Part shown: piece by piece, positions 27,145 to 37,086 of the stretch | Position numbering within the stretch: the first letter of the stretch is position 1 | How the letters are laid out: each line of letters starts with the position of its first letter | NCBI RefSeq assembly: GCF_904846215.1 | Contig: NZ_CAJGZK010000013.1 | Coordinates: 1-64,000, forward strand | Length of the DNA stretch: 64,000 bases | Direction of reading: 5' to 3' | Origin: Psychrobacter glacincola | GTDB taxonomy: Bacteria > Pseudomonadota > Gammaproteobacteria > Pseudomonadales > Moraxellaceae | Notes under the pieces: generated by a model | Told to the model about the DNA's origin: nothing | The model's input: the letters and a program-made list of their open reading frames with translations, nothing else | Database searches by the model: none | Made by a program: the position numbers and the translations under genes

Positions 27145-28989
27145 TTATTCGACTGTAACTGATTTTGCGAGGTTACGTGGCTGATCGACGTCTGTGCCGC
27201 GCATCACCGCCACATGATATGACAGCAGCTGCACTGGCACGCTATAAACAATCGGCGCAAGCGTCTCACAAACATCTGGTACATATACCACGTGCAATCT
27301 ATCTGCTGCGACCATTTGACTGGATTCACTAGCGAATACAAACAACTCACCATGACGGGCATGAACTTCTTGCATATTGGCTTTTAATTTATCAAACATA
27401 CTGTCTTTAGGCGCTAGCACCACGATAGGCATGTCTTTATCAACCAATGCCAATGGTCCATGCTTCAGCTCGCCTGCCGCATAACCTTCGGCATGAATAT
27501 AAGAGATTTCTTTTAGCTTTAGAGCGCCTTCTAGCGCGATTGGGAACTGTAAACCACGACCTAAGAATAAGCAGCTCTTTTTATATTGAAAATGCTCACT
27601 CATGATCTTGATAGGCGCATCAAGGTGTAAGCTGGCATGAAGCTGACCCGGTAGTTGTTGCAGTTGACCAAGCAGTGTGCTCAAGTTTTCAGCAGTCATG
27701 CGCTGTTGGGTCACACCTACCTTTAACAATAATAACATCAATGCTGCAAGCTGAGTGGTAAAGGCTTTGGTAGATGCCACGCCAATCTCGGGACCGGCAA
27801 GCGTTGGTAAAAAGATATCTGTTTCACGTACCAATGATGAGGTTGGTACATTACATAATGCCAAACTAACCAGTCCAATAGGAGACTGTTTTTGAATATC
27901 ACGTAGCGCAGATAAAGTATCAGCAGTCTCGCCCGATTGAGAAATACAAATCACTAAGGAGTTATCAATGACGACTGGATTGCGATAACGGAACTCACTG
28001 GCAACTTCAACCGAACAAGGCACACGAATAAGACTCTCAAACCAGTATTTTGCGACCAGACCTGAATGATAGCTGGTACCGCAAGCGATCACTTGTACGT
28101 GCTTAATGCCTTTTAATTGCGTTTCATGACGTTGCAGAAAATCATCACGCAGTTTAGTTGGCTCATCATTATCTAATGCCATCTCGAGAGTGCGAGCGAC
28201 GGCATCTGGCTGCTCGTAGATTTCTTTGAGCATATAATGCTTAAATTCGCCCTTGTCCGCATTGTGTTGTGCTGCGTCAATTTCATGGATTTGGCGTGTG
28301 ACCTCGACACCATCAGCATAAACCTGAATGCTATGACGCGTTAATTTGGCAATATCGCCTTCTTCTAAATACATAAAGCGATTGGTCACTGGTAGAAGTG
28401 CCAATTGATCGGAGGCGATAAAGTTCTCACCAATACCGACGCCAATCACCAAAGGGGAGCCTAGACGTACGGTAATCAGCTCTTCTGGGCAATCAACATG
28501 GATAACACCAAGAGCAAATGCACCATGTAATAAAGGAATGACAGTGCGAACGGCTTCCAATAAGTCAGGCGTTGCTTTATAGATATCGTTAATCAGATGC
28601 GCGACGACTTCGGTATCGGTTTGCGAGGTAAACTCGTACCCTTTGGCAATCAATTCTTCTTTTAGCTCGGCGTAATTCTCTACGATACCATTATGTACCA
28701 CAGCGATTTTACCTGATACGTGCGGATGCGCGTTACGCTGAGCGGGCTCGCCATGAGTTGCCCAGCGTGTATGGGCAATACCGATATGACCATCGAAAAA
28801 CTCTGGGTTGACTGCGACGGCATCGACTAACGCCTGAACTTTACCCACTTGGCGCTCACGGTGAAGCTCGCCATCCCGAATGACAGTCAGACCAGCAGAA
28901 TCATAGCCTCTATATTCCAGACGCTTAAGTCCCTCAAGTAAGATATTGGCGATATTACGCTCAGCCACTGCTCCAACTATTCCGCACAT
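27145..28989 (-). CDS. glmS: Glutamine--fructose-6-phosphate aminotransferase
   Basis: A 614-residue enzyme making glucosamine-6-phosphate from fructose-6-phosphate and glutamine, the entry step to UDP-GlcNAc. Cys2 in MCGIVGA is the N-terminal glutaminase nucleophile, and HTRWATHG and HNGIVENY are glutaminase motifs. Two SIS sugar-binding domains follow, with CGTSYHSG and SQSGETADT in the first and LGRGLQFPIALEGALKLKE in the second. It ends LAKSVTVE, the conserved C-tail that closes the active site. Length matches E. coli GlmS (609). It lies downstream of glmU on the same strand. No glmS ribozyme was seen, as expected outside Firmicutes. Confidence 0.97.
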   Translation of the reverse strand: MCGIVGAVAERNIANILLEGLKRLEYRGYDSAGLTVIRDGELHRERQVGKVQALVDAVAVNPEFFDGHIGIAHTRWATHGEPAQRNAHPHVSGKIAVVHNGIVENYAELKEELIAKGYEFTSQTDTEVVAHLINDIYKATPDLLEAVRTVIPLLHGAFALGVIHVDCPEELITVRLGSPLVIGVGIGENFIASDQLALLPVTNRFMYLEEGDIAKLTRHSIQVYADGVEVTRQIHEIDAAQHNADKGEFKHYMLKEIYEQPDAVARTLEMALDNDEPTKLRDDFLQRHETQLKGIKHVQVIACGTSYHSGLVAKYWFESLIRVPCSVEVASEFRYRNPVVIDNSLVICISQSGETADTLSALRDIQKQSPIGLVSLALCNVPTSSLVRETDIFLPTLAGPEIGVASTKAFTTQLAALMLLLLKVGVTQQRMTAENLSTLLGQLQQLPGQLHASLHLDAPIKIMSEHFQYKKSCLFLGRGLQFPIALEGALKLKEISYIHAEGYAAGELKHGPLALVDKDMPIVVLAPKDSMFDKLKANMQEVHARHGELFVFASESSQMVAADRLHVVYVPDVCETLAPIVYSVPVQLLSYHVAVMRGTDVDQPRNLAKSVTVE

Positions 28990-29165
28990 AACTATTCCTT
29001 AAATTCGATGTTTAGATGTTTCGATACTTTAATATATGATGGTATTTCGATACATGACAATTTTTGATTAATCTGTAAATATAAATAAGCAGCACCACAA
29101 ATTATTGTCGTACTGCCTAAGTTCGCTGAGATCCGTCTTTATTGAACTAATTGTCAAAGCTGCCG

Positions 29166-30542
29166 TTATTTTTTAGTCGGGCGTTGAAAATTATCTTTTT
29201 GTATTTGGCGCGCGCGGCCAAAGGCTAATGCACTAGCGTCAACGTCTTTGGTAATCACAGAACCGGCAGCAATAGTAGCGGTATCGCCAATGGTCACAGG
29301 TGCAACTAAACTAGAATTTGAGCCAATAAAAGCATTGTCATTAATAATGGTTTGCGATTTATTCACACCATCATAATTGCAAGTAATCACACCAGCGCCG
29401 ACATTGACACCACTACCAATGGTCGCATCACCGATATAACTCAAGTGATTGACCTTGCTACCGTGACCGATCGTTGATTTTTTAATTTCGACAAAATTGC
29501 CAACTTTACTGTTGTTGGAGAGTACCGTCTCAGGACGTAAATGCGCAAAAGGACCCACATCAACGCCTGCACCGACTGTCGCCTCATCAATCACACAATA
29601 AGGTTTGATATGACAAGCATTGCCAATTTGGGCATTTTTGATGATACAGCCGGCTTCGATATAAACGTTGTCCCCCAAGATGCAATCACCTTCAAACACC
29701 ACACCGACATCGACAAAGACGTCTTGACCTGTGCTCAAGGTGCCACGGATATCGACACGAGTAGGGTCCGCAAACTGGACCCCTGCTTCTTGTAAATCAG
29801 CGACCAATTTACCTTGCCATGTACGCTCTAAGCTAGCAAGCTGTTGGCGGTTATTCACGCCTTCAATCTCAAAGGTATGCTCAGGCTCAATCGCCACAAT
29901 ATTAATACCGTCAGCGACTGCCATTTTGACGATATCGGTCAGATAATACTCTTGCTGCGCATTGTCATTTGATAGCTTGGGCAAAAATCTGTGTAGTAGG
30001 GCATTGTCTACGCAGTAAATACCGCTATTGATTTCTTGTATCTGCTGCTCATCGCTACTGGCATCTTTTTGCTCAACAATGGCTTCAATGTTGCCCTCTT
30101 TATCACGTTTGATACGACCAAGACCAAATGGATTGTCTACGGTGAGCGTCAGCATCGACATGCCGTCAGTATTGGCAGCCTGTAGTGTCGCTAACGTTTG
30201 GCAGCTCACCAAGGGTACATCACCATAAAGAATGAGGCTTTGACCCTCTTTTGGTAGCTCAGACAAGGTCACTTTTACCGCATGTCCGGTGCCTAACTGC
30301 TCAGTCTGGGCGACCCAAGTAATGGGCAAATGTGCGTATCGATGGGCAATGTGCGCCTGTACTTGCTCGCCGCCAAAACCATGAACAATGATGGTGTCAT
30401 CAACTGTCAATTGATGGCAGGTGTCCAATACATGACCTAGTAATGACTTGCCAGCCAATGTCTGTAGCACTTTTGGCTTAGCCGACTGCATACGCGTGCC
30501 TTTACCAGCAGCGAGGATGATTACTGAAAGAGGAGATGTCAT
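29166..30542 (-). CDS. glmU: Bifunctional GlcN-1-P acetyltransferase / GlcNAc-1-P uridyltransferase
   Basis: A 458-residue enzyme that acetylates glucosamine-1-phosphate and then adds UMP, giving UDP-GlcNAc for peptidoglycan and lipid A. The uridyltransferase domain begins [28 protein letters not shown] and NSGIYC follow. The C-terminal half is a left-handed beta-helix of hexapeptide repeats ([32 protein letters not shown]). The open frame extends upstream to 30665, but ATG 30542 matches the family start, has TAGGA just upstream and gives the usual length (E. coli 456). It is upstream of glmS, and repeat copy 4 lies before it. Confidence 0.97.
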   Translation of the reverse strand: MTSPLSVIILAAGKGTRMQSAKPKVLQTLAGKSLLGHVLDTCHQLTVDDTIIVHGFGGEQVQAHIAHRYAHLPITWVAQTEQLGTGHAVKVTLSELPKEGQSLILYGDVPLVSCQTLATLQAANTDGMSMLTLTVDNPFGLGRIKRDKEGNIEAIVEQKDASSDEQQIQEINSGIYCVDNALLHRFLPKLSNDNAQQEYYLTDIVKMAVADGINIVAIEPEHTFEIEGVNNRQQLASLERTWQGKLVADLQEAGVQFADPTRVDIRGTLSTGQDVFVDVGVVFEGDCILGDNVYIEAGCIIKNAQIGNACHIKPYCVIDEATVGAGVDVGPFAHLRPETVLSNNSKVGNFVEIKKSTIGHGSKVNHLSYIGDATIGSGVNVGAGVITCNYDGVNKSQTIINDNAFIGSNSSLVAPVTIGDTATIAAGSVITKDVDASALAFGRARQIQKDNFQRPTKK

Positions 30543-30690
30543 AGTATTCCTAAAAAAGAGCCCTACAAATGTAACAAAATATAATATAGGATTATAGCGT
30601 AAATTATCATTTGACCAAAACGCTATGTCGTGAGCTCTTTGTAATTGAGCTATCGCTAATAGCACTGCTCAATGATGCACGCTGTTTGGT

Positions 30691-30829
30691 TATAGTCAGA
30701 TGAAAATAAAAATGTTATGAAAGTTTAAACGCGCTATTGGTATAAATTTTACTGGCGTGCTGCGTTCCCAGAGGCTGCGTAAAATTCATACCAATAGCGC
30801 TATAACACTTTTGTAGTAAACTCACTATA
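30691..30829. repeat. MITE-like element, copy 4
   Basis: A 139-bp element almost identical to copy 2: the same TATAGTCAG and CTCACTATA ends and the same internal hairpin. It lies between pgpA and glmU, upstream of glmU. An 11-bp direct repeat, CTGTTTGGTTA, flanks it at 30682-30692 and 30833-30843. Confidence 0.85.
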
Positions 30830-30864
30830 TAACTGTTTGGTTAAAAGATAAAATAAATGTGCTA

Positions 30865-31455
30865 CTAATCTGCAAAGTAAAAGATTAAATTATAAATAAT
30901 GACCCAAACCGCCGCCGCCATAATGCCTGCGATAATATCATCCAACATAATACCCAAACCGCCTGCAACTTTTTTGTCCGCCCAGTTAATCGGTGGCGGT
31001 TTAATAATGTCAAAAAAGCGAAACAGTATAAAAGCAATAATCAGAGCAGCGATAGAAAAAGGTTGCAAGATATTATGCCAAAAATTGCCATGAGCAATGC
31101 CCATATAAGACAAAGGCAATAAGGTAATCCACATACCTGCCCACTCATCCCAAACGATATGTGGATCGTCATGACCACCCATCAGATCAGAGGTGCGTCC
31201 ACATATCCAGATGCCAATGATGCAAGATAAAACCGTAATAATCAGAAAAGGCGCGAAACCTAAGCTAAGCAGCGGTATCGCGACAATCAAGCCACCAACC
31301 GACCCCCAAGTACCGGGCGCACGGCGCGGTAAACCACTACCCAAGCCGAGACCCAACCAATAAACTGCGCGGTCAAGCATGGTGGCATTGACTGGCAGAG
31401 GAGGGCAATCATTGGCTTTACGAATATCGGGCTTGACTAGGTCGTGATCGGTCAT
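30865..31455 (-). CDS. pgpA: Phosphatidylglycerophosphatase A
   Basis: A 196-residue membrane phosphatase that converts phosphatidylglycerophosphate to phosphatidylglycerol, the precursor used by cardiolipin synthase. Family motifs include GLGSGLPRRAPGTWGSVGGL, DDPHIVWDEWAGMW and the C-terminal KVAGGLGIMLDDIIAGIMAA, whose Asp residues belong to the active-site region. Three or four hydrophobic helices are visible. The N-terminal 20 or so residues are a hydrophilic extension. Only three bases separate it from thiL, so the genes are co-transcribed. The thiL-pgpA pairing is conserved in gammaproteobacteria. Confidence 0.94.
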   Translation of the reverse strand: MTDHDLVKPDIRKANDCPPLPVNATMLDRAVYWLGLGLGSGLPRRAPGTWGSVGGLIVAIPLLSLGFAPFLIITVLSCIIGIWICGRTSDLMGGHDDPHIVWDEWAGMWITLLPLSYMGIAHGNFWHNILQPFSIAALIIAFILFRFFDIIKPPPINWADKKVAGGLGIMLDDIIAGIMAAAVWVIIYNLIFYFAD

Positions 31456-31458
31456 GGA

Positions 31459-32478
31459 TTAACCTGCAAAATGTTGGTAACCCGTAAGATTGGGCCAAGT
31501 AGTGAATGGTGCGGGATGGGTTGGTGTGACTGGCTGTCCTTCATAATAAAGCTCAGGACGTAAATTCGTAGCAACATCTGTTTTGTTTGTCACTGCTATC
31601 ACATCACCGATATAAGTCACAGTCGTATTACCAATCGGCGGCTCGATATGAGAAGGCAAGGTAAAAGCCAGCTCATAATCATCGCCACCAGCCAGCTGAC
31701 ACAATAGCCGCTCAGATAAATCAACGCTTGCCAAGGGTTTACTAGTAGGCAGCTGCTCAAGATTCAATCGCATAGACACACCGCTTTGCTGACAGATATG
31801 ACCAAGGTCTTGATACAGACCATCAGAGATATCTATCATTGAAGTTGCACCAATTTTTGCTAATGTGGCACCTAAGCTAATACGTGGGGTTGGCATATGA
31901 AGTCGATGCGCCAGTTCAATACCGACAGCATTGTCAAGGTGATGTAGCGCATAACTGGCATCACCAAGTGTGCCTGATACATACACTTTATCACCGACTT
32001 GCGCTCCTGAACGATAAACAGCCGGAATATCTGCAGCTAGTAATCCTTGCGCGCTGACACTTAGTACTAAATTATCACTGCGCGTGGTATCACCGCCTAT
32101 AAGGGTCACGCCAAATAACTGACAGGCATGAAATAAACCTTTGGCAAATTCGGTCAGCCACTGCTCATTGGCAAGGCGCTGAGGTAATGCTAATGCCAGC
32201 AGAATACTATGCGCCGTGGCACCCATCGCCGCAATGTCCGAGACGTTAACAGCTACTGCTTTATAACCAATCGCAAATGCCAGTTTATTCACCTGTTCCC
32301 AATCAGCGCTAAAGTGTCGACCTTGGACCAGCGTATCAATGCAGCTGACCAAGCGCGAGCCTATAGGCAACGCCATCACTGCCGCATCATCACCGATGCC
32401 TTTTTCGACATCATTAGGCAAGGATTGTGCCGCTTGCATCTGTGAAAATATGCGCTCAATCAGCTCAAACTCATTCAT
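31459..32478 (-). CDS. thiL: Thiamine-monophosphate kinase
   Basis: A 339-residue kinase that phosphorylates thiamine monophosphate to the active cofactor thiamine diphosphate. It belongs to the PurM/AIR synthase fold. Motifs visible are the N-terminal FELIERIF, GIGDDAAVM (Mg-ATP binding), DTLVQGRHF, GGDTTRS and the later MIDISDGLYQDLGHI. GGDDYELAFTLP is near the C-terminus. Length fits the family (about 325). It lies between nusB and pgpA with gaps of two or three bases, so translation is probably coupled. No TPP riboswitch is visible, as expected for an internal operon gene. Confidence 0.96.
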   Translation of the reverse strand: MNEFELIERIFSQMQAAQSLPNDVEKGIGDDAAVMALPIGSRLVSCIDTLVQGRHFSADWEQVNKLAFAIGYKAVAVNVSDIAAMGATAHSILLALALPQRLANEQWLTEFAKGLFHACQLFGVTLIGGDTTRSDNLVLSVSAQGLLAADIPAVYRSGAQVGDKVYVSGTLGDASYALHHLDNAVGIELAHRLHMPTPRISLGATLAKIGATSMIDISDGLYQDLGHICQQSGVSMRLNLEQLPTSKPLASVDLSERLLCQLAGGDDYELAFTLPSHIEPPIGNTTVTYIGDVIAVTNKTDVATNLRPELYYEGQPVTPTHPAPFTTWPNLTGYQHFAG

Positions 32479-32480
32479 GG

Positions 32481-33581
32481 CTAGTCTTGGCTTTTTTCAT
32501 CAGTATCGTTTAATTCAACGCTATCTGACTTATCATCTTTTATATCAACATTAACTATCTTAGAATCAACTGATTCAACATCCGCTGCAGTATTGTCATT
32601 GCTGTCATTGCTGTCATTGCTGTCAGTGACGTCTTCTTCTACAGGCTTATCATTGACGATGTTTTCGGCACTAGCTGCAATATCGTTCGCTTTATCAGCG
32701 CTCACTGATTCAATGCTCACTGGTTCAATAATAGTTTCTTCAAGCGTATTTTGAGTATCGTTCTGCTTACTGGCTTTGTAATCAGTAATATTTGCCAAGG
32801 CTTTACTGGTGCTATTGCGTTTAACGCTGGCATTATTGGCACTGATACGCTTTTTGCTTGAAGCCGTTGGTTTTTCTGTAATGGTATTCGTATCGGTGTC
32901 GGTACTGCTATTTGCACTGTTATCAGTTTTGACTACAGGCTTAGCTGCTGCTTTTTGCGACGTACGTAGATTGGCTTTGCTATCGGCTTGTACTTCGAGA
33001 TCGCGTAGCTCAATCGCCATTCTATCTAAGACGGCATTAATCAGTTTATGCGCATCTGTCGCGCCAAAGTGATTATTCAGCTTCATCGCCTCATCAAGCA
33101 CCACTTTATACGGAATCTCTAAGCGATTTTGTAGCTCGTAAGCACCAATTAAAAGAATGGCGTGTTCAACCGTATCAAGTTTATCGATTTCACGATCGAG
33201 ATGCTGACTAATAAGCGCATCTAGCGCCTCAATCTGCTCTGGAATATCGCGCATCATTTCATGGTAATAGCCAATATGTACGGTATGCATGGCATTGGTC
33301 GCGCGTGTACGAGCAGCAATATCATGCGGGGCATTGGCCTTCCAGCCAAGCTTGCCATCGATATCAAAGCGGCGGTCAGTGACGAGCCATTCATATAGAC
33401 CTTGCATGGCAAAGCGCCGCGCCTTACGGATAGCGGTGTGACTGGTCTTATAAGAAGACTCACTCATATCAAAGGTTTGATCGCCCGCACTGCTGCTCGC
33501 GATACGCGTGGCTTCAGCTTGTTGGTCATTAACTTGTGCGGTTTTCGCAGCACTAATAGCGCGCTTGAGTTGGTCAGTCAT
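32481..33581 (-). CDS. nusB: Transcription antitermination factor NusB with long C-terminal extension
   Basis: A 366-residue protein whose residues about 45-200 form a NusB domain: [72 protein letters not shown]. NusB binds boxA RNA with NusE (S10) to prevent early termination in rRNA operons. Typical NusB has about 140-150 residues. Here a hydrophilic N-terminal arm of about 45 residues and a C-terminal tail of about 160 residues are added. The tail is first basic and Ser/Lys-rich, then acidic with [10 protein letters not shown]. It is probably disordered, and its frame is intact. The gene sits between ribH and thiL, the usual context. Confidence 0.93.
   Translation of the reverse strand: MTDQLKRAISAAKTAQVNDQQAEATRIASSSAGDQTFDMSESSYKTSHTAIRKARRFAMQGLYEWLVTDRRFDIDGKLGWKANAPHDIAARTRATNAMHTVHIGYYHEMMRDIPEQIEALDALISQHLDREIDKLDTVEHAILLIGAYELQNRLEIPYKVVLDEAMKLNNHFGATDAHKLINAVLDRMAIELRDLEVQADSKANLRTSQKAAAKPVVKTDNSANSSTDTDTNTITEKPTASSKKRISANNASVKRNSTSKALANITDYKASKQNDTQNTLEETIIEPVSIESVSADKANDIAASAENIVNDKPVEEDVTDSNDSNDSNDNTAADVESVDSKIVNVDIKDDKSDSVELNDTDEKSQD
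32595..32630 (-). repeat. 9-bp tandem repeat in nusB
   Basis: Three exact GTCATTGCT units and one diverged unit encode the DSN-type repeats of the NusB acidic tail. The unit length preserves the frame. Confidence 0.85.
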
Positions 33582-33815
33582 AAGGGGTCTATACCTAATT
33601 CTAAAGTAATAAGTTTTAAGATAATAAGTTTAAAAATAAAATGTTAAATAGTAGTCGGCTGGCAAATTTTACCAGTCAGTTTTGGAAATGGCTGTTCGAT
33701 AATAATGTCAAATACTAATGCTAATATTGAGTGCTGAGGGCTATCGTTATAACCATAGCCCCATCTCAAACCATAAATAATATTTTTTAATAAGTGCAGC
33801 TAGCCGCGAGAGCAA

Positions 33816-34337
33816 TTAAGCGTCATCACTACTATCATCGATATCTAGCTGTGACAGTACAGCAAGCATCTCTAACACAACCATAGCCGCTTCTGAGCCT
33901 TTATTACCAGCTTTAGTACCCGCACGCTCAATCGCTTGCTCGATACTGTCGGTCGTCAATACACCATTTGCTACAGGAATATTATAATCAATGGCAACAC
34001 TGCTCAAGCCTTTAGCAGATTCACTTGCGACAAAGTCAAAATGCGGCGTGCTACCACGGATAATCGCACCCAAAGCAACAATAGCGTCAAAGCGATCAGA
34101 CTCAGCAGCGCGCTGGGCAACCAATGGCAACTCAAACGCACCAGGTACACGAATGACAGTAATGTTGCTACCCAATACGCCATGACGAAGCAATGCATCA
34201 ATCGCGCCATCAACCAATGACTCAACGACAAAACCGTTAAAACGTCCAACGACGATACCGATACGCACGTCTTCATTCTGATGTAAATTGCCATCAATAT
34301 GGGTCACGTTATTGCGTTGCTGTTGTAAATTTGACAT
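33816..34337 (-). CDS. ribH: 6,7-dimethyl-8-ribityllumazine synthase
   Basis: A 173-residue enzyme for the penultimate step of riboflavin synthesis, condensing the ribityl-aminouracil with dihydroxybutanone phosphate. Motifs include [57 protein letters not shown] and [20 protein letters not shown] with the family Lys/Gly-rich end [12 protein letters not shown]. It is the first gene of the ribH-nusB-thiL-pgpA group, although a gap of 234 bases separates it from nusB. No FMN riboswitch was found upstream. Confidence 0.96.
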   Translation of the reverse strand: MSNLQQQRNNVTHIDGNLHQNEDVRIGIVVGRFNGFVVESLVDGAIDALLRHGVLGSNITVIRVPGAFELPLVAQRAAESDRFDAIVALGAIIRGSTPHFDFVASESAKGLSSVAIDYNIPVANGVLTTDSIEQAIERAGTKAGNKGSEAAMVVLEMLAVLSQLDIDDSSDDA

Positions 34338-34561
34338 AAAAGATCCTTTGCCGAATGGGCTTTTAATAGAAATATAGGGATAAATAAGGAGTTAAGTATA
34401 TTGCTAGGTTCAAACCGCCTATTTAACTGGCTAGTGATTAGATAAATTAACTGGTTAGTGACCAGATAAATAGGCAATTAAATGAACGAAAATCAAATGA
34501 TAATAAGCAGTTAGCGCTATGATAACATTTTTTGCAGCTGCATTTGCATTTTACAAAGGCG

Positions 34562-35344
34562 TTATAAGCGCATTTGTATGCCTTGCGCTGCCATATATTC
34601 TTTGGCTTCCTGAACGGTATACTCGCCAAAGTGAAAAATACTGGCGGCAAGTACGGCATCGACGCCACCTTCTAATACCCCTTCGGCTAAATGCTGTAAA
34701 TTACCGACGCCGCCGGAGGCAATAACAGGGATATTTACTTGGCTGGTAATTTGCTTCATCAGTGCCAAGTCATAGCCTTTTTTGGTACCATCGCCGTCCA
34801 TTGAGGTGACCAGTAATTCACCAGCGCCAAGTTCAGCCATTTTGCTTGCCCAAGCAACGGCATCGATACCGGTTGGCTTACGTCCACCGTGAGTAAAAAT
34901 CTCCCAACGTGGCATGATAATACCTTCAACCTCGATATCCGCGACGCGTTTGGCATCGATAGCCACAACGATACATTGATTACCAAACTTCTGAGACGCT
35001 TCACCGACGAACTCAGGGGTAAATACGGCTGCTGAGTTAATCGCCACTTTATCGGCGCCTGCATTGAGCAAATTGCGAATATCGGCGATTTTACGCACAC
35101 CGCCACCGACGGTTAATGGGACAAATACCGTTTCTGCCATACGCTCAACCGTATGATAGGTGGTATCGCGCTCATCGTTGGTGGCGGTAATGTCTAAAAA
35201 AGTAATCTCATCAGCGCCTTGTTCGTTGTAGCGCTTGGCGACTTCGACGGGATCTCCAGCGTCTTTAATATCGACAAACTGTACGCCTTTGACCACGCGA
35301 CCATTATCAACGTCCAAACAAGGAATGATACGCTTTGCTAACAT
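34562..35344 (-). CDS. hisF: Imidazole glycerol phosphate synthase cyclase subunit
   Basis: A 260-residue TIM barrel that, with HisH, forms imidazole glycerol phosphate and AICAR in histidine synthesis. The start is [20 protein letters not shown], with the first catalytic Asp in [31 protein letters not shown] and [19 protein letters not shown] follow, the last with the second catalytic Asp, and then [12 protein letters not shown] 35344 is the standard family start; GTG 35356 would add four residues. No other his gene is present here, so the pathway is split, as often in this family. Confidence 0.96.
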   Translation of the reverse strand: MLAKRIIPCLDVDNGRVVKGVQFVDIKDAGDPVEVAKRYNEQGADEITFLDITATNDERDTTYHTVERMAETVFVPLTVGGGVRKIADIRNLLNAGADKVAINSAAVFTPEFVGEASQKFGNQCIVVAIDAKRVADIEVEGIIMPRWEIFTHGGRKPTGIDAVAWASKMAELGAGELLVTSMDGDGTKKGYDLALMKQITSQVNIPVIASGGVGNLQHLAEGVLEGGVDAVLAASIFHFGEYTVQEAKEYMAAQGIQMRL

Positions 35345-35532
35345 AGGGTCTTTCACCTTATAATCAATTCATTCAATGCGCTAGTCTAGCAAAATCACCG
35401 CCATCTCAGGCAGGTTTTCGCAAGATTAATGTGCTTTTCGCTATCGTTTGCTCATGCGCGTTACAATTGTCGCCATTGCTGTTTACATTCAGCCTATTTA
35501 ACTTTTTATTTAATTGCCAAAAGTGAGATGTC

Positions 35533-36702
35533 ATGTCCGTCTATACCCAGTTAACCAATGATCAGTTTGCCGCCTTTTGCCAACGTTTTGGCGTCTCGTT
35601 TGCGCGTGCGATTCCGATTACCCAAGGTATCAAAAACTCTAACTGGTTTATTCAGACGACTGACGATGTGGATGGCGCGCACTCTTATGTGTTTACGCTA
35701 TTTGAGGAGCGTCCACCGGAAGATATCGAAAAAATGGCGATTATCTTAAATCAATTGGATGGTAAATTGCCGGTAGCGGCGCCGTTATCACTCGTTGATA
35801 GTGCAGAAAAATGTTATGTTATTCAGTATGATAATAAAGCCATTACGCTAGTGCCATGTTTGGCAGGCTTGCATCCACAGCAGACCACGCAAGCGATGTG
35901 TCATGAGATTGGCGCCGCTTTAGCGCTGCTTCATGAGACGTTGCAAGCACTACAGCCAAGCGAACAATATGGCGTACCTTTGTATCCGTGGAGTGATGTG
36001 CGCGACCGTGAAAGTCAGTTCATGCCATCTGACGAAGCTAAGCTGATGAGTGATATTTGGCAGTCTTATACAGATTTGCCGCTTGCAACTTTACCAAAAG
36101 GCTTATGTCATCTAGATATGTTTGCTGACAATACTTTATGGGACTTATCGTTAACGAATAGCCAAAAAGACGAAGAGCGTCTGACAGGTCTATTGGACTT
36201 TACCGAAGTCAGCGTTGAGCATTATGTGATGGATATTGCCATTACCATTAATGACTTTTGTACCACGTGGGGCGATGCTGAGCAAGGCGAGTCGGTGAAT
36301 TTTGACCGCAGCAAAATGGCGGCCTTTTTACAAGGCTATGAATCTAAGCGCACACTTGGTGAAGATGAAAAACGCGCCTTGCCAGTGATGCTCGCCAAAG
36401 CAGCAGTTATTTTTTGGTTATTACGCCTAAATGTCATTCATTACAATCGTACCGAAGGGCGTACCGGCGATAATATCATGGTCAAAAACCCTGACTTGAT
36501 GAAGCGATTGGCGGCTTATCATTGGTCACATGTCGTAAAAGCGCAAAATACGGTATTTGCATTGCTAGATAATACGCTCGTGTCTCAGAAAGACACTCAA
36601 ATAGTGGGCATTTTTAGCAATAGCACCCAAGCTGAACAAGCGCGTGATAAATTAAGCAATAGCAGTGAGTTTGTCATTAAAGAATATACGCTCGATCAAT
36701 GA
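35533..36702 (+). CDS. thrB: Homoserine kinase, APH-fold type, with C-terminal extension
   Basis: A 389-residue aminoglycoside-phosphotransferase-fold kinase most like the proteobacterial homoserine kinase (ThrB type II), which phosphorylates homoserine for threonine synthesis. Motifs: GIKNSNWFIQT in the N-lobe, FTLFEERPPEDI, catalytic loop GLCHLDMFADNTLW (HxDxxxxN) and metal-binding LLDFTEVS, then YVMDIAITINDFC. The usual length is about 316, so roughly 60-70 residues are extra at the C-terminus, ending QIVGIFSNSTQAEQARDKL. The DUF2007 and amidotransferase genes follow on the same strand. The substrate is inferred, since other APH kinases are close. Confidence 0.88.
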   Translation: MSVYTQLTNDQFAAFCQRFGVSFARAIPITQGIKNSNWFIQTTDDVDGAHSYVFTLFEERPPEDIEKMAIILNQLDGKLPVAAPLSLVDSAEKCYVIQYDNKAITLVPCLAGLHPQQTTQAMCHEIGAALALLHETLQALQPSEQYGVPLYPWSDVRDRESQFMPSDEAKLMSDIWQSYTDLPLATLPKGLCHLDMFADNTLWDLSLTNSQKDEERLTGLLDFTEVSVEHYVMDIAITINDFCTTWGDAEQGESVNFDRSKMAAFLQGYESKRTLGEDEKRALPVMLAKAAVIFWLLRLNVIHYNRTEGRTGDNIMVKNPDLMKRLAAYHWSHVVKAQNTVFALLDNTLVSQKDTQIVGIFSNSTQAEQARDKLSNSSEFVIKEYTLDQ

Positions 36703-36753
36703 GTATAAGTTGTTTTCGATTAATTTTGTATCAAAAACTATAAAGGCGATCCT

Positions 36754-37086
36754 ATGACCGATCACGTTGATAACTGGCACAAACTGGCACGCTACGATAC
36801 CAATATGCAAGGCGAGCTGCATGCCAATCTGTTGCGTAACAACGGTATCACGGTTTCTCTACAACCGCTAAGCGCCATTCCAGGGATGAATTCTGGTGTC
36901 GTTCTATGGGTAGAAAACACGGACTTAGCACAAGCGCAGCGCATCCTAAATGGTGTTGAAAGCGACGACAATACTGGGGCGGATTTATTGGCTAGTATGA
37001 GTGATGTCGAACTTGGTATTGGGTCAGGCAGTCAGCTCAATCATGGCGCAGCAGACAATCACTATAATAAAGGCGGTAAAGCATAA
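36754..37086 (+). CDS. DUF2007 domain protein
   Basis: A 110-residue protein with a small ferredoxin-like DUF2007 domain in residues about 8-70: WHKLARYDTNMQGELHANLLRNNGI, then VVLWVENTDLAQAQRIL. Family members are called putative signal-transducing proteins and have no proven function. The C-terminal 35 residues are polar. It lies 51 bases after thrB, and its stop codon abuts the next start, so the three genes are probably one transcript. Confidence 0.85.
   Translation: MTDHVDNWHKLARYDTNMQGELHANLLRNNGITVSLQPLSAIPGMNSGVVLWVENTDLAQAQRILNGVESDDNTGADLLASMSDVELGIGSGSQLNHGAADNHYNKGGKA

Noticed and set aside
28990-29165. Region upstream of glmS checked for a glmS ribozyme
   Set aside because: No ribozyme-like fold was recognised, and the element is known from Firmicutes and relatives rather than from this group.
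30543-30665. Upstream extension of glmU by 41 codons
   Set aside because: The added sequence is not protein-like, ATG 30542 has a good ribosome binding site, and the shorter form matches family length and start.
32595-32630. Short regular repeats considered as a CRISPR array
   Set aside because: The units are 9 bp, directly adjacent without spacers and in frame within nusB. No cas gene is present.
34338-34561. Region upstream of ribH checked for an FMN riboswitch
   Set aside because: The conserved RFN-element blocks are not visible; such switches usually precede ribB in gammaproteobacteria.
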